Origin: Bosea sp. NBC_00550
Lineage (GTDB): Bacteria > Pseudomonadota > Alphaproteobacteria > Rhizobiales > Beijerinckiaceae
Length of the DNA stretch: 64,000 bases
Assembly: GCF_026020075.1 (NCBI RefSeq)
Contig: NZ_CP102772.1
Location: 1,612,001 to 1,676,000 of the forward strand
Reading direction: 5' to 3'
Part shown: positions 16,167 to 25,926 of the stretch, in pieces
Position numbering within the stretch: position 1 is the first letter of the stretch
Layout of the letters: every line of letters begins with the position of its first letter
The notes under the pieces: generated by a model
Told to the model about the DNA's origin: nothing
Database searches by the model: none
Seen by the model: the letters and a program-made list of their open reading frames with translations, nothing else
Made by a program: the position numbers and the translations under genes

Positions 16167-18167
16167 TCACGCGAATTCCATGATGACGGCATCGACGGCG
16201 AGCGAATCGCCTTCCTTCGCCAGGATCTTGGCGATGGTGACGTCCTTCTCGGCGCGCAGGACGTTCTCCATCTTCATCGCCTCGACCATGGCCAGCGGCT
16301 CGCCCACCTTGACCTCCTGCCCGAGCGTGACCGCGATCGACTTGACCAGCCCCGGCATCGGGCAGAGCAGGAACTTGCCGGTATCGGCCGCGACCTTCTC
16401 CGGCATCAACGCCGCCAGCTCGGCCTCGCGCTGCGTGTAGACATTGGCGTTGGCATAGGCGCCGGCATGGCCGAGCGCGACGCCGTTGAGGATCGAGCGC
16501 ACCTGCGCCGCGACCTTCACCCCGTCGAGCGTGCCGTGCCAGACCGGCTCGCCGGGCACCCAGCCGCTGACGACGCTGACGCTGCGGCCCGGGAAGGCGA
16601 TGACGACCGCCCCGCCCTGCTCCGTCACCTCGCCCTCGAAGCTTTCAGCCCCGAGCTGGACGATGCGCAGCCGGTCGAAGGAAACCCGGCGCCAGCCCTC
16701 CATCTGCTCGGAAACGTTGCGCTTGCGCTGGTTCATACGGTGGTCGCAGGCGATCGCGATCGCCGCCATGCGCAGAGCCGTCTCGGCCCTCGGCGCCGGC
16801 AGGGAGAACCCCTCCGGGAACTCCTCGGCGATGAAGCCGGTCGAGAGATTGCCCGCGATCCAGCGCGGGTGCTGCATCAGGGCCGAGACGAAGGGGATGT
16901 TGTGGCGGATGCCCTCGATGGCGAAGGCGTCGAGCGCGCGGCCCTGCGCCTTGATCGCCGCCTCGCGCGTCGGCGCATGCGTCACCAGCTTGGCGATCAT
17001 CGGGTCGTAGTAGATCGAGATCTCGCCGCCCTCGAAGACGCCGGTGTCGTTGCGCACCGTCGCCTCGCCATCCGGCCCCTCCGCCGGCGGCCGATAGGTG
17101 ACCAGCCGTCCTGTCGAGGGCAGGAAATTGCGCGTCGGATCCTCCGCATAGACGCGGGATTCGACCGCCCAGCCATCGAGCTTCACATCCGCCTGCGAGA
17201 TCGCGAGCTTCTCGCCATAGGCGACGCGGATCATCTGCTCGACGAGATCGATGCCGGTGACCATCTCCGTCACCGGATGCTCGACCTGCAGCCGCGTGTT
17301 CATCTCGAGAAAATAAAAGGACTTGTCCTGCCCGGCGACGAACTCCACCGTGCCGGCGGAGTCGTAGTTCACGGCCTTGGCCAGCGCGACCGCCTGCTCT
17401 CCCATCTTGCGGCGCGTCGCCTCGTCGAGCAGCGGCGACGGCGCCTCCTCGACGACCTTCTGGTTGCGGCGCTGGATCGAGCACTCGCGCTCGCCGAGAT
17501 AGATGACGTTGCCGTGCTTGTCGCCCAGCACCTGGATCTCGATATGGCGGGGGTCGACGATGAACTTCTCGACGAAGACGCGGTCGTCGCCGAAGGAGGA
17601 TGCGGCTTCGGACTTGGCGCGGGCGAAGCCCTCAGCCACCTCGGCCGAGGAATGGGCGATGCGCATGCCCTTGCCGCCACCGCCGGCCGAGGCCTTGATC
17701 ATCACGGGATAGCCGATCTCGTCTGCGATCGTGACCGCATGCTCGGGGTTCTCGATGATGCCGAGGAAGCCCGGAACGGTGGAGACATTGGCCGCGGCCG
17801 CCGCCTTCTTCGATTCGATCTTGTCGCCCATCGCGGCGATGGCGCCGGGATTGGGGCCGATGAAGACGATGCCGTTATCCTTGAGCGCCCTAGCGAAGGC
17901 CTCGCGCTCGGAGAGGAAGCCATAACCCGGATGCACCGCCTCGGCGCCGGTCTGCTTGCAGGCCGCGACGATCTTGTCGATCTGGAGATAGGATTGGGCG
18001 GCAGGCGCCTCGCCGATATGGACGGCTTCATCGGCCATCTCGACATGCAGCGCATCGCGATCGGCATCCGAATAGACCGCCACGGTCTTGATGCCCATGC
18101 GTCGCGCCGTCTTGATGACCCGGCAGGCGATCTCGCCACGGTTCGCGATCAGAATCTTCGAGAACAT
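16167..18167 (-). CDS. pccA: Propionyl/acetyl-CoA carboxylase alpha subunit (biotin carboxylase + BCCP)
   Basis: This is a 666-residue protein. The biotin carboxylase N-domain starts FSKILIANRGEIACRVI; the ATP-grasp loop is KASAGGGGKGMRIA; catalytic-site segments include RECSIQRRNQKVVEEAP and FYFLEMNTRLQVEHPVTE. A linker/BT domain follows, then a C-terminal biotinyl domain with biotin-accepting Lys in VEAMKMEN. Length and architecture fit PccA, which makes methylmalonyl-CoA from propionyl-CoA; related acyl-CoA carboxylases are possible. The beta subunit gene is not in the window. The ATG at 18167 is preferred because GGGAG is well spaced; an ATG at 18176 abuts that site. Confidence 0.88.
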   Translation of the reverse strand: MFSKILIANRGEIACRVIKTARRMGIKTVAVYSDADRDALHVEMADEAVHIGEAPAAQSYLQIDKIVAACKQTGAEAVHPGYGFLSEREAFARALKDNGIVFIGPNPGAIAAMGDKIESKKAAAAANVSTVPGFLGIIENPEHAVTIADEIGYPVMIKASAGGGGKGMRIAHSSAEVAEGFARAKSEAASSFGDDRVFVEKFIVDPRHIEIQVLGDKHGNVIYLGERECSIQRRNQKVVEEAPSPLLDEATRRKMGEQAVALAKAVNYDSAGTVEFVAGQDKSFYFLEMNTRLQVEHPVTEMVTGIDLVEQMIRVAYGEKLAISQADVKLDGWAVESRVYAEDPTRNFLPSTGRLVTYRPPAEGPDGEATVRNDTGVFEGGEISIYYDPMIAKLVTHAPTREAAIKAQGRALDAFAIEGIRHNIPFVSALMQHPRWIAGNLSTGFIAEEFPEGFSLPAPRAETALRMAAIAIACDHRMNQRKRNVSEQMEGWRRVSFDRLRIVQLGAESFEGEVTEQGGAVVIAFPGRSVSVVSGWVPGEPVWHGTLDGVKVAAQVRSILNGVALGHAGAYANANVYTQREAELAALMPEKVAADTGKFLLCPMPGLVKSIAVTLGQEVKVGEPLAMVEAMKMENVLRAEKDVTIAKILAKEGDSLAVDAVIMEFA

Positions 18168-18329
18168 CCGCGGCATCTCCCGGCTTCAGACGAACTGCAA
18201 TAGCCGGGGTCTATGGGATGCCGCAACTGCCGTCCACCAATGCGAAAGTCGGCTACAGGCCAAGCCGTTGTGCAAGGATGCACAGGCCAGGGCGCCGGGC
18301 CCTATCAGAGGGAGTGCCTACCCGGCACC

Positions 18330-18416
18330 GTCATGCCCGGGCCTGACCCGGGCATCTCGCGCAGGAAGGGCCTCCCTCTTCCGGCCGGAGATTCTCGGGG
18401 CAAGCCCGAGAATGAC
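18330..18416. repeat. Rhizobiales-type inverted intergenic repeat
   Basis: The left part is GTCATGCCCGGGCCTGACCC with its own palindrome; the right part is TCTCGGGGCAAGCCCGAGA followed by ATGAC. The outer GTCAT/ATGAC ends match the other elements in the window. It lies between the start of pccA and the stop of the gene at 18424. Confidence 0.65.
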
Positions 18417-18423
18417 GCCCGGC

Positions 18424-18873
18424 TCAGCTCGCGAGCAGGACCCGCTGCGCGCCGCCGCTGGCGGCCCGCGCCACATCCTTCGCCGCCCCCTTGGCGAAGG
18501 CGAAGGCGAGCAGCGCTTCGTCGCAATGCTCGGCTTCACGGGCGATCTCGAAGGCGATGCGTTGCGCCGTCGCGGTCGGCCCTTCGCCGGCCGAGAGCGT
18601 CGTCACCAGCCAATGCGCCTTGTCGCGGTCGATCACGCCGGTCGGGCGGTTCTCCCAGACGGCGAAATCGACGACCAGCGCCACCAGGTAATCGGCGTAA
18701 GCCTTGCAGCTTTGCGGCACGGCACGATCGAGTGCGATGAGCACATCGATAATGTCCCGTGTGGTGACGATGTCGATCAAGATGTCACGCTGAAGCATCT
18801 TGACGTCTTCTTCGTCGATGACGCGACGATCCATCACGCGATCGACGAATTCACGAAGCTCATGATCCATCAT
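18424..18873 (-). CDS. Conserved hypothetical protein, 149 residues
   Basis: This acidic, mostly helical cytosolic protein begins MMDHELREFVDRVMDRRVID and contains EEDVKMLQRDILIDIVTTRD and AHWLVTTLSAGEGPTATAQR. It has no signal peptide or membrane segment. I do not recognise a catalytic motif. AGGGG upstream of the ATG at 18873 supports the start. It is flanked on both sides by dispersed repeats and not obviously in an operon. Confidence 0.65.
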   Translation of the reverse strand: MMDHELREFVDRVMDRRVIDEEDVKMLQRDILIDIVTTRDIIDVLIALDRAVPQSCKAYADYLVALVVDFAVWENRPTGVIDRDKAHWLVTTLSAGEGPTATAQRIAFEIAREAEHCDEALLAFAFAKGAAKDVARAASGGAQRVLLAS

Positions 18874-19402
18874 GTTCGAACCCCTGTCCGGCGTTGTTTT
18901 ATGCCGGTACGTTCCTGCTGTGGGAACACCATGCACCTCGCCTCGGCAGCAGGTGGTTAACGCGCAAATCTGAACGGATATTCAGGTTAAACAGAGCTGA
19001 GTCGTCTTGGTTGCGAGTATCTTACACACGCCTCGGTGCCACCTCGAAAGCGGGTGCGCATCGCGCGAAACTCGCCTCGCATCGACGCGCGTTTCGTCAG
19101 GTCCAAAAGCCATCGTGAAAGTCGCATACGATGCCGCTACGACGCCCTTGAGCATCGCCCCGAGAAGCGGGGAATGCGGTTTTCGGAAAGCCGGCGCTAG
19201 ATCAAAGCCCTACGGCATCAGCCGCATACGGCATTCGGTTCCCTGCTGCAGAGTCTGCTTGTTTTCGCGGAAATGCGAGCCATCCCCGACCGAGCGAAGC
19301 GCGGATCCGAAACCATGCCCGAACCTTGAGCGGATGCGCTCCGCCATGGCTCCCGGGTCAAGCCCGGGATGACGCCATGGTTCCGTGCAAAATCAGCGTG
19401 CC
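18874..19402. other. Intergenic region with one dispersed repeat
   Basis: Nothing coding is recognised in these 529 bases. They contain GTTCCTGCTGTGGGAAC (an interrupted palindrome near 18909), an A/T-richer stretch near 18960-19010, and the inverted repeat at 19279-19373 with its tail to 19405. Confidence 0.5.
19279..19373. repeat. Rhizobiales-type inverted intergenic repeat, diverged left arm
   Basis: The left arm (CATCCCCGAC...GCGGATCCG) is degenerate; the right arm CTCCCGGGTCAAGCCCGGGA with following TGAC is well kept. The element is followed by a tail (TTCCGTGCAAAATCAGCGTG) almost identical to the one after the repeat at 14847-14944, so the two are copies of one longer element. Confidence 0.6.
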
Positions 19403-20080
19403 CTAGGCCGGCACAGGCTCGGCCAATCCCAGCACGCCCGGCAATTCGCCGAACTCCCGCAGCGCATGGCGGGCGCCGAGTGCGACGAGGCTGTCGACCG
19501 GCTGGAAGCCCCAGGACACGGCGACGGGCACCACGCCGGCCGCAACTGCCATCTCGATGTCGAAGGAGCTGTCGCCGACCATCGCCGTGCGCTCCGGCGC
19601 AGCCCCCGTCTCGGCCATGGCGCGCTGGATCATACCGGGATGCGGCTTGGACGGCGCATCGTCAGCGGACTGCACGGTGTCGAAAAGATCCTGCCAGCCA
19701 TGCCGCTCGACGATGAACTCCGCGCCCTTGCGCGACTTGCCGGTGGCGATGCCGAGCTTCAGCCCGCTGTGCCGCTTTAATTGCGCCAAGGTCTCGGCGA
19801 CGCCGGGAAACAGCGGCTCGTCGAGCGAGGCATCGGTTTGGGCCTGCAGGCGCATCGCGCCGAAGACCTGCCGGTAGGTGTCGGTCAGCAGATCGTCGGG
19901 CTCTTCGAGCCCGGCCAGCCGCGCCATCGCGATGTCCAGCGTCAGCCCGACGATGCCGAGCCCGGCCTCGCGCCCCGGATGCGGCCGGCCGCAACGCTTG
20001 AAGGTTTCGTACTGCGCGCCGAGGATGATCGCCTCGGAATTGATCAGCGTGCCGTCGAGATCGAAGATGATGAGATCCAT
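19403..20080 (-). CDS. HAD-superfamily hydrolase, phosphoglycolate phosphatase-like
   Basis: This is a 225-residue protein. Its HAD motif I is IIFDLDGTLINSE (residues 4-16, nucleophile Asp and general acid Asp). Motif II is LGIATGKSRKG, the motif III Lys is in PSKPHPGM, and motif IV is MVGDSSFDIEMA. An alpha-helical cap lies between motifs I and II (subfamily IA). It should be a small-molecule phosphatase, perhaps for phosphoglycolate or a sugar phosphate. The substrate is not determinable. Confidence 0.85.
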   Translation of the reverse strand: MDLIIFDLDGTLINSEAIILGAQYETFKRCGRPHPGREAGLGIVGLTLDIAMARLAGLEEPDDLLTDTYRQVFGAMRLQAQTDASLDEPLFPGVAETLAQLKRHSGLKLGIATGKSRKGAEFIVERHGWQDLFDTVQSADDAPSKPHPGMIQRAMAETGAAPERTAMVGDSSFDIEMAVAAGVVPVAVSWGFQPVDSLVALGARHALREFGELPGVLGLAEPVPA

Positions 20081-20171
20081 GACGGCGCTTTAGCGCAGAT
20101 AGCCCGCCCAAGCCATTGCAGCCCCGTCATGGCATCGTCCCATCGCCGCGAGGCAGTCCGTCGCCCGGCCG

Positions 20172-20672
20172 TCAGCCTTTGACCTCGCGGGCGCAAGCGT
20201 CCACGGCCTTGCGCAGATCGGCGCCGTCCAGCCCCTTGGCGCGCGCATCCTTGCGACATTCGGAGCGCTGAGCGAGATCGGGGCGCTTGGCGTTGAAGCA
20301 GGCCGTCAGGGCCGCAACCCGCTCCGGTCCCTCCAGCTTGCGCGCATCGACTTCATCCTTGCAGGCGGTCCGCGCCGCCACCGCCGTCGGCTTGCCGTCG
20401 CGCGTGACGCCGTCCTGCGCATAAAGCCGCACGCCCGGAAACTTCGCCTGCATGCACAGGCGCATGGCGGCGCGCAGATCGTCGCCCGACAGCGCGACAT
20501 TCTCGGACACGCAATCCTGCCGCGCCTTCGCGCGCTCGGTCCGCGGTATTGGCTCGTCCGAAGTCGCCGCAACGGCCGTGGCCGAGGTGGGTTTCGCCGG
20601 CGCGGCGGTCTGCGCCTGTGCGGTCGCGGCAAAACCGAGAAGGAAAGCGGAAACGATCAACACCGAACGCAT
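20172..20672 (-). CDS. Secreted PsiF-like cysteine-repeat protein, putative SOS gene
   Basis: This 166-residue protein has a signal peptide (VLIVSAFLLGFAATAQA). After an Ala/Pro/Thr-rich linker come three related units, each with a Cys, an L.G motif and a second Cys: DCVSENVALSGDDLRAAMRL-C, CKDEVDARKLEGPERVAALT-C and CRKDARAKGLDGADLRKAVD-AC. This resembles PsiF-type repeats (C...A..L.G..R.....C), a family of small exported proteins of unknown function. Each unit could form one disulfide. The upstream 93 bp carry a promoter-like pair of hexamers and two LexA-type boxes. The PsiF relation is by pattern only. Confidence 0.7.
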   Translation of the reverse strand: MRSVLIVSAFLLGFAATAQAQTAAPAKPTSATAVAATSDEPIPRTERAKARQDCVSENVALSGDDLRAAMRLCMQAKFPGVRLYAQDGVTRDGKPTAVAARTACKDEVDARKLEGPERVAALTACFNAKRPDLAQRSECRKDARAKGLDGADLRKAVDACAREVKG

Positions 20673-20694
20673 GGTCAGCCCCCTGAGATGACGA

Positions 20695-20709
20695 GAACAT
20701 AGTTAGAAC
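20695..20709 (-). promoter_or_regulatory. Putative LexA (SOS) box 1, GTTC-N7-GTTC on minus strand
   Basis: The plus strand reads GAAC-ATAGTTA-GAAC, which is the alphaproteobacterial LexA operator GTTC-N7-GTTC on the minus strand. It begins 23 bases upstream of the PsiF-like start and overlaps the candidate -10 (20702-20707). Confidence 0.65.
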
Positions 20710-20730
20710 AGAAAGCGTTTTGTTCCGCAA
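20702..20730 (-). promoter_or_regulatory. Candidate sigma-70-type promoter of the PsiF-like gene
   Basis: On the minus strand TTGCGG (20725-20730) and TCTAAC (20702-20707) are separated by 17 bases. Both hexamers are imperfect. Each is overlapped by one of the two LexA-type boxes. Confidence 0.45.
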
Positions 20731-20736
20731 CTGTTC
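20722..20736 (+). promoter_or_regulatory. Putative LexA (SOS) box 2, GTTC-N7-GTTC
   Basis: The sequence is GTTC-CGCAACT-GTTC on the plus strand. It overlaps the candidate -35 and lies 12 bases from box 1 in opposite orientation. Two exact matches within 42 bp of a 93-bp gap are unlikely by chance. Confidence 0.65.
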
Positions 20737-20765
20737 TCTTACGTTTCGTCAGCTCGGTCCGCGGA

Positions 20766-22034
20766 TCATTCGTCCGGGGCGTTCACGATCGGGTCGTAAT
20801 GCTCGTCCTCGAAGCCGAGCAGGTTCCAGCTCTGGCGCATATGCGGCGGCAGCGGCGCGCTGACGTCGATCGTGCCCTTGCCGCGCGGATGCGGCAGCAC
20901 GATCCGCCGCGCCAGCAGGTGCAGCTTGTTCTGGATGCCGCCGGGCAGTTCCCAGTTCTGGATGTTGAAGTATTTGGGGTCGCCGACGATCGGGTGGCCG
21001 ATATGGGTGGTGTGCGCGCGCAGCTGGTGCGTGCGCCCCGTCACCGGCTTCAGCGACAGCCAGGCGAGTTTCTGCGCCGCAGTCTCGACCACGGCGTAGT
21101 AGGTCACGGCATGCATAGCGCCGTCCTCGCCATGCTGGGCGACGGCCATGCGCTGGTCGCCGTCATAGGCCTCCTCGCGCGCGAGATAGGTCGAGATTCG
21201 GCCCTGCTTCACGCGCGGCACGCCGACGACCAGCGCCCAGTAGACCTTGCGGGCCGAGCGCGAGCGGAAGGTCTTGGCGAGCGTCGCCGCCGCGAAGCGC
21301 GACTTGGCGATGACGAGGCAGCCGGCCGTGTCCTTGTCGAGCCGGTGGACGAGGCGCGGCTTCTGCCCGTCCTTAGCCGTCAGCGCTTCGAGCATCTGAT
21401 CGACATGGCGCGTCGTGCCCGAGCCGCCCTGCACAGCGAGCCCGGCCGGCTTGTTGAGGACCATAACGTCGTCGTCTTCATAGAGCGTGATCGAGCGCAG
21501 GAAGCCGATCGTATCGGCGTCGCCCTTGGCCGAGCGCGGGCGCTCCGACTGCTGCTCCAGCTTCAGCGGCGGGATGCGGATGGTCTGCCCCTCGCTGAGC
21601 CGGTCCTTGCTGTCGGCGCGCTTGCCGTCGACGCGCAGCTCGCCCTTCCGGACGATACGCTGGATATGGCTGAACGAAAGCTGCGGGAAGCGCGACTCGA
21701 GGAAGCGGTCGATCCGCATCTCGTTCTCGTCCGCCGTCACCACCAGCTGCTGCACGCCGGTGGAGAGCACCTGCGCCGTTTCGGCCTTGACCTGCGCCCG
21801 TGTCGGCTTGGGGGGCTCCTCCGTGCGCCGCACGCTTGGTGCCCGCTGCGCACGCTCCTCGCCCGCCGCCGGTCGTGCCGCCGCCCGCCGCCGCGCATCA
21901 TGGCTCGGCCGCTTGCCGCGGGGCGCGCCCGCGGATGGCGGCTTGCCCCCGCGCGCGGAGCCTCCGGTGCCCTTGCTGCCCGGGCCTTTGCCGCCCGGGC
22001 CTTTGCCGCCCGTGCCTTTGCCGCCAGCCCTCAT
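20766..22034 (-). CDS. rluC: RluC/RluD-type 23S rRNA pseudouridine synthase
   Basis: This 422-residue protein has a disordered basic N-terminus (residues 1-90) with repeated GGKGP units, then an S4 RNA-binding domain (about 105-150: MRIDRFLESRFPQLSFSHIQ), then a RluA-family synthase domain. The catalytic Asp is in RLVHRLDKDTAG (HRLD at 230-233). Other family marks are VLNKPAGLAVQGG and the TGRTHQLRAH segment. It probably isomerises uridines in 23S rRNA; RluC against RluD is not resolved, so the symbol is tentative. The ATG at 22034 overlaps the crcB stop. Confidence 0.82.
   Translation of the reverse strand: MRAGGKGTGGKGPGGKGPGSKGTGGSARGGKPPSAGAPRGKRPSHDARRRAAARPAAGEERAQRAPSVRRTEEPPKPTRAQVKAETAQVLSTGVQQLVVTADENEMRIDRFLESRFPQLSFSHIQRIVRKGELRVDGKRADSKDRLSEGQTIRIPPLKLEQQSERPRSAKGDADTIGFLRSITLYEDDDVMVLNKPAGLAVQGGSGTTRHVDQMLEALTAKDGQKPRLVHRLDKDTAGCLVIAKSRFAAATLAKTFRSRSARKVYWALVVGVPRVKQGRISTYLAREEAYDGDQRMAVAQHGEDGAMHAVTYYAVVETAAQKLAWLSLKPVTGRTHQLRAHTTHIGHPIVGDPKYFNIQNWELPGGIQNKLHLLARRIVLPHPRGKGTIDVSAPLPPHMRQSWNLLGFEDEHYDPIVNAPDE
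21966..22029. repeat. 15-bp coding minisatellite in the pseudouridine synthase N-terminus
   Basis: About four in-frame copies of a 15-base unit (TTTGCCGCCCGGGCC and variants) encode GGKGP/GGKGT pentapeptides. Copy-number change would keep the frame and lengthen or shorten the basic tail. Confidence 0.7.
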
Positions 22035-22414
22035 GACAGCCCCCGCACGACAGCCAACCCGCCGGCCAGCGCCGCTAGCGACACCACGACCGAACCGATC
22101 ACATAGATGGCCGCCAGCATCGCGTCGCCGCGCTCCCAGAGCAGCACGGCATCGAGCGAGAACGCCGAGAAGGTTGTGAAGCCGCCCAGGATGCCGGTGG
22201 CGAGGAACAGGCGCAGATCCTGCGGCGCGCCCTCCCCGGCCCTGAAGGCGAACCAGCCGGCGACCAGCCCCATCAGGCCGGAGCCGAGGATGTTGATGGC
22301 CATGGTGCCATAGGGAAAGCCCATGCCGAGCCAGCGCGGTGTAAAGACGTTGACGCCGTGGCGCAGCACGCCGCCGATGCCGGCGCCCAGAAAAACGAGT
22401 GAAGTGGAAATCAT
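22031..22414 (-). CDS. crcB: Fluoride ion channel CrcB/Fluc
   Basis: This 127-residue membrane protein has four hydrophobic segments and CrcB hallmarks: GAGIGGVLRHGVN near the N-terminus, GTMAINILGSGLMG, and TGILGGFTTFSAFS, which carries the Phe-box and the Na+-binding turn. It works as a dual-topology dimer exporting fluoride. A single crcB gene is consistent with the homodimer. The ATG at 22414 begins ISTSLVFLGAG. It overlaps the pseudouridine synthase start by ATGA; no fluoride riboswitch is recognised upstream. Confidence 0.9.
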   Translation of the reverse strand: MISTSLVFLGAGIGGVLRHGVNVFTPRWLGMGFPYGTMAINILGSGLMGLVAGWFAFRAGEGAPQDLRLFLATGILGGFTTFSAFSLDAVLLWERGDAMLAAIYVIGSVVVSLAALAGGLAVVRGLS

Positions 22415-22524
22415 CCTTGTGGAATAGAGCGGGCTGCCGCCACGCACAAACGAAATCCGCCGCAATTGGCTGCACTTCTCCGCCGGCCTTGCATCGATAC
22501 GGCGGGGCGGCAGAGGCGGCGGAT

Positions 22525-22893
22525 ATGGATGTACGGAGTTTTGCGATCACCGGCGCGTCCCGGCGGCTTCTGCGAGGGATGGCTCTTCTGGCCTTCTGCG
22601 TCTCCGGCAGCGCAGTCGCGATAGCCCAACAGGGTAGCGCCTCGGACTGGCCGACCGAGAAATGCAACCGCTACAAAAAGGCTTACGAGCAGTCCTTGAA
22701 TCGGCAAGGCAAGCAGGGCCTGAGCCCCGACTTCCTGGCCAGCCACGAGGCCTTCCTCGCCTCGAACTGCCAGGCCCGCGCCGAGGTCTGCGCCCGCAGC
22801 AAGGAAGAACTCGACCTCGCCAACAGGCTCGTGCTGATGGCGATGAACAGCGGCATGTCCGGCACCTTCCTGCCGTTCAACTGCCGGAAGTGA
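22525..22893 (+). CDS. Secreted hypothetical protein, 122 residues
   Basis: A signal peptide region (RLLRGMALLAFCVSGSAVAIA) precedes a mature part with four Cys: EKCNRYKKAYEQ, ASNCQARAEVCARSKEEL and the end PFNCRK. Two disulfides are possible. The function is unknown. The ATG at 22525 follows GAGGCGGCGG. It is divergent from crcB. Confidence 0.65.
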   Translation: MDVRSFAITGASRRLLRGMALLAFCVSGSAVAIAQQGSASDWPTEKCNRYKKAYEQSLNRQGKQGLSPDFLASHEAFLASNCQARAEVCARSKEELDLANRLVLMAMNSGMSGTFLPFNCRK

Positions 22894-22995
22894 GGTCCAG
22901 GCGGCGTCAACGCCGCCGTTCCCGGTCGAAGCTCGGCGGAGAAACGGGAATCCCGGAATGAGGAATGGTCGGAACAGGCCCGGCCATGACGAGCG

Positions 22996-24306
22996 TTACC
23001 CCTCGCCACGCTCCTGGCGCAGCCGCTCCCAATATTCCAGCCGCTTGCGGATCTCGCGCTCGTAGCCGCGCTCCGGCGGATCGTAGAAGCGCTGCCGGCC
23101 CAGCGCGTCCGGCCAGTAGTTCTGCCCGGAAAAGGCGTCCGGCTGGTCGTGGTCATAAGCGTAGTCGGCCCCATAGCCCTCCTCGCGCATCAGCTTCGTC
23201 GGCGCGTTGAGGATGGTCTTGGGCGGCATGAGCGAACCGCGGTCCTTCGCGATCCGCACTGCCGCCTTGTAGGCGGAATAAGCAGCGTTCGATTTCGGCG
23301 CCGTCGCCAGATAGATCACGCAATTGGCCAAAGCGAGCTCGCCCTCCGGCGTGCCGAGCTGCTCATAGGTCTGTGCGGCCGCCCGCGCATGCATCAGGGC
23401 CTGGGGATCGGCGAGCCCGATATCCTCCACCGCCATCCGGACCAGCCGCCGCGCCAGGAAACGCGGGTCTTCGCCGGCATCGAGCATGCGCGCGAAATAA
23501 TAGAGCGCGGCATCGGGATCGGAGCCGCGGATCGTCTTGTGCAGGGCCGAGATCAGATTGTAGTGGCCGTCCTGCGCCTTGTCGTAGATCGGCGCCCGGC
23601 GCTGTATAACCTCCGACAAGCCGGCTTCGTCGAGGATCTCGCCGGGCTTGGCCGCACGCCAGATCTCCTCTGCCAGCGTCAGCACCGCGCGCCCGTCGCC
23701 ATCGGCGAAGCGCGCGAGCGCCAGCCGCGCTTCCGGCGTCAGCGGCAGCTCCCTGTTCTCCAGCACCTCCGCGCGGCCGAGCAGAAAGAGCAGCGAGCCC
23801 TCGTCCAGCGATTTGAAGGTCAGGACGCGCGCCCGCGACAGCAGCGCCGCATTGAGCGCGAAGGACGGGTTCTCAGTCGTCGCGCCAATCAGCGTGATCG
23901 TGCCGTCCTCCATGACGGGCAGGAAGGCGTCGAGCTGAGCCCGGTTGAAGCGATGGATCTCGTCGACGAAGAGCAGCGTGCCCTTGCCGCCCAGCCGGCG
24001 CCCACGCGCCGCTTCGAACACCCGCTTGAGATCGGCGACGCCGGAGAAGATCGCGCTGATCTGCTCGAAGCCGAGATCGACGAGGCCGGCGAGAAGTCGC
24101 GCCACCGTGGTCTTGCCGGTGCCGGGCGGGCCCCAGAAGATCAGGCTGCCGACAGAGCCGGAGGCGACGAGCCGCGTCAGCGCGCCGTCCGGCCCGGTCA
24201 GATGCTCCTGCCCGGCGACCTCGGCGAGCGTCGTTGGCCGTAGGCGGTCGGCAAGCGGGCGGGGACCCGACTTGTCGAGCCCCGAGGCGGAGAAGAGATC
24301 GCTCAT
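22996..24306 (-). CDS. rarA: Replication-associated recombination protein RarA (MgsA), AAA+ ATPase
   Basis: This 436-residue AAA+ protein has N-terminal PLADRLRPTTLAEVAGQEHL, Walker A GPPGTGKTTVARLLA, Walker B LLFVDEIHRFN, sensor 1 TLIGATTENPSF, and the C-terminal tetramerisation region with LHKTIRGSDPDAALYYFARM. It acts on stalled replication forks, in the clamp-loader-like RarA/WRNIP1 family. The ATG at 24306 begins SDLFSASG; no strong ribosome site is seen there, and a GTG at 24321 is an alternative. It lies downstream of degP, separated by an inverted repeat. Confidence 0.9.
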   Translation of the reverse strand: MSDLFSASGLDKSGPRPLADRLRPTTLAEVAGQEHLTGPDGALTRLVASGSVGSLIFWGPPGTGKTTVARLLAGLVDLGFEQISAIFSGVADLKRVFEAARGRRLGGKGTLLFVDEIHRFNRAQLDAFLPVMEDGTITLIGATTENPSFALNAALLSRARVLTFKSLDEGSLLFLLGRAEVLENRELPLTPEARLALARFADGDGRAVLTLAEEIWRAAKPGEILDEAGLSEVIQRRAPIYDKAQDGHYNLISALHKTIRGSDPDAALYYFARMLDAGEDPRFLARRLVRMAVEDIGLADPQALMHARAAAQTYEQLGTPEGELALANCVIYLATAPKSNAAYSAYKAAVRIAKDRGSLMPPKTILNAPTKLMREEGYGADYAYDHDQPDAFSGQNYWPDALGRQRFYDPPERGYEREIRKRLEYWERLRQERGEG

Positions 24307-24323
24307 GGCTGGGAACCACAACC

Positions 24324-24468
24324 GTCATTCCGGGGCGCTGCGGAGCAGCGAGCCCGGAACCCATGAACACGGCTCTTGTTCATCGAAGTCCCCACCGTCC
24401 CGCCATTTCCACAATCGTCCGGTGTTCATGGATTCCGGGCTCCTCGCTCCGCGAGGCCCCGGAATGAC
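24324..24468. repeat. Rhizobiales-type inverted intergenic repeat
   Basis: The outer arms GTCATTCCGGGGC and GCCCCGGAATGAC match exactly. A second pair of arms, ACCCATGAACAC and GTGTTCATGGAT, lies further in, around a 50-base centre. It lies between rarA and degP, both on the minus strand. Confidence 0.8.
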
Positions 24469-24489
24469 GGCATGGATCAACCGCGAATC

Positions 24490-25926
<1,437 letters not shown>

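Noticed and set aside
15942..18203. Plus-strand frame of 753 codons opposite pccA
   Set aside because: It is an antisense mirror of a clear carboxylase gene, with no recognisable motifs.
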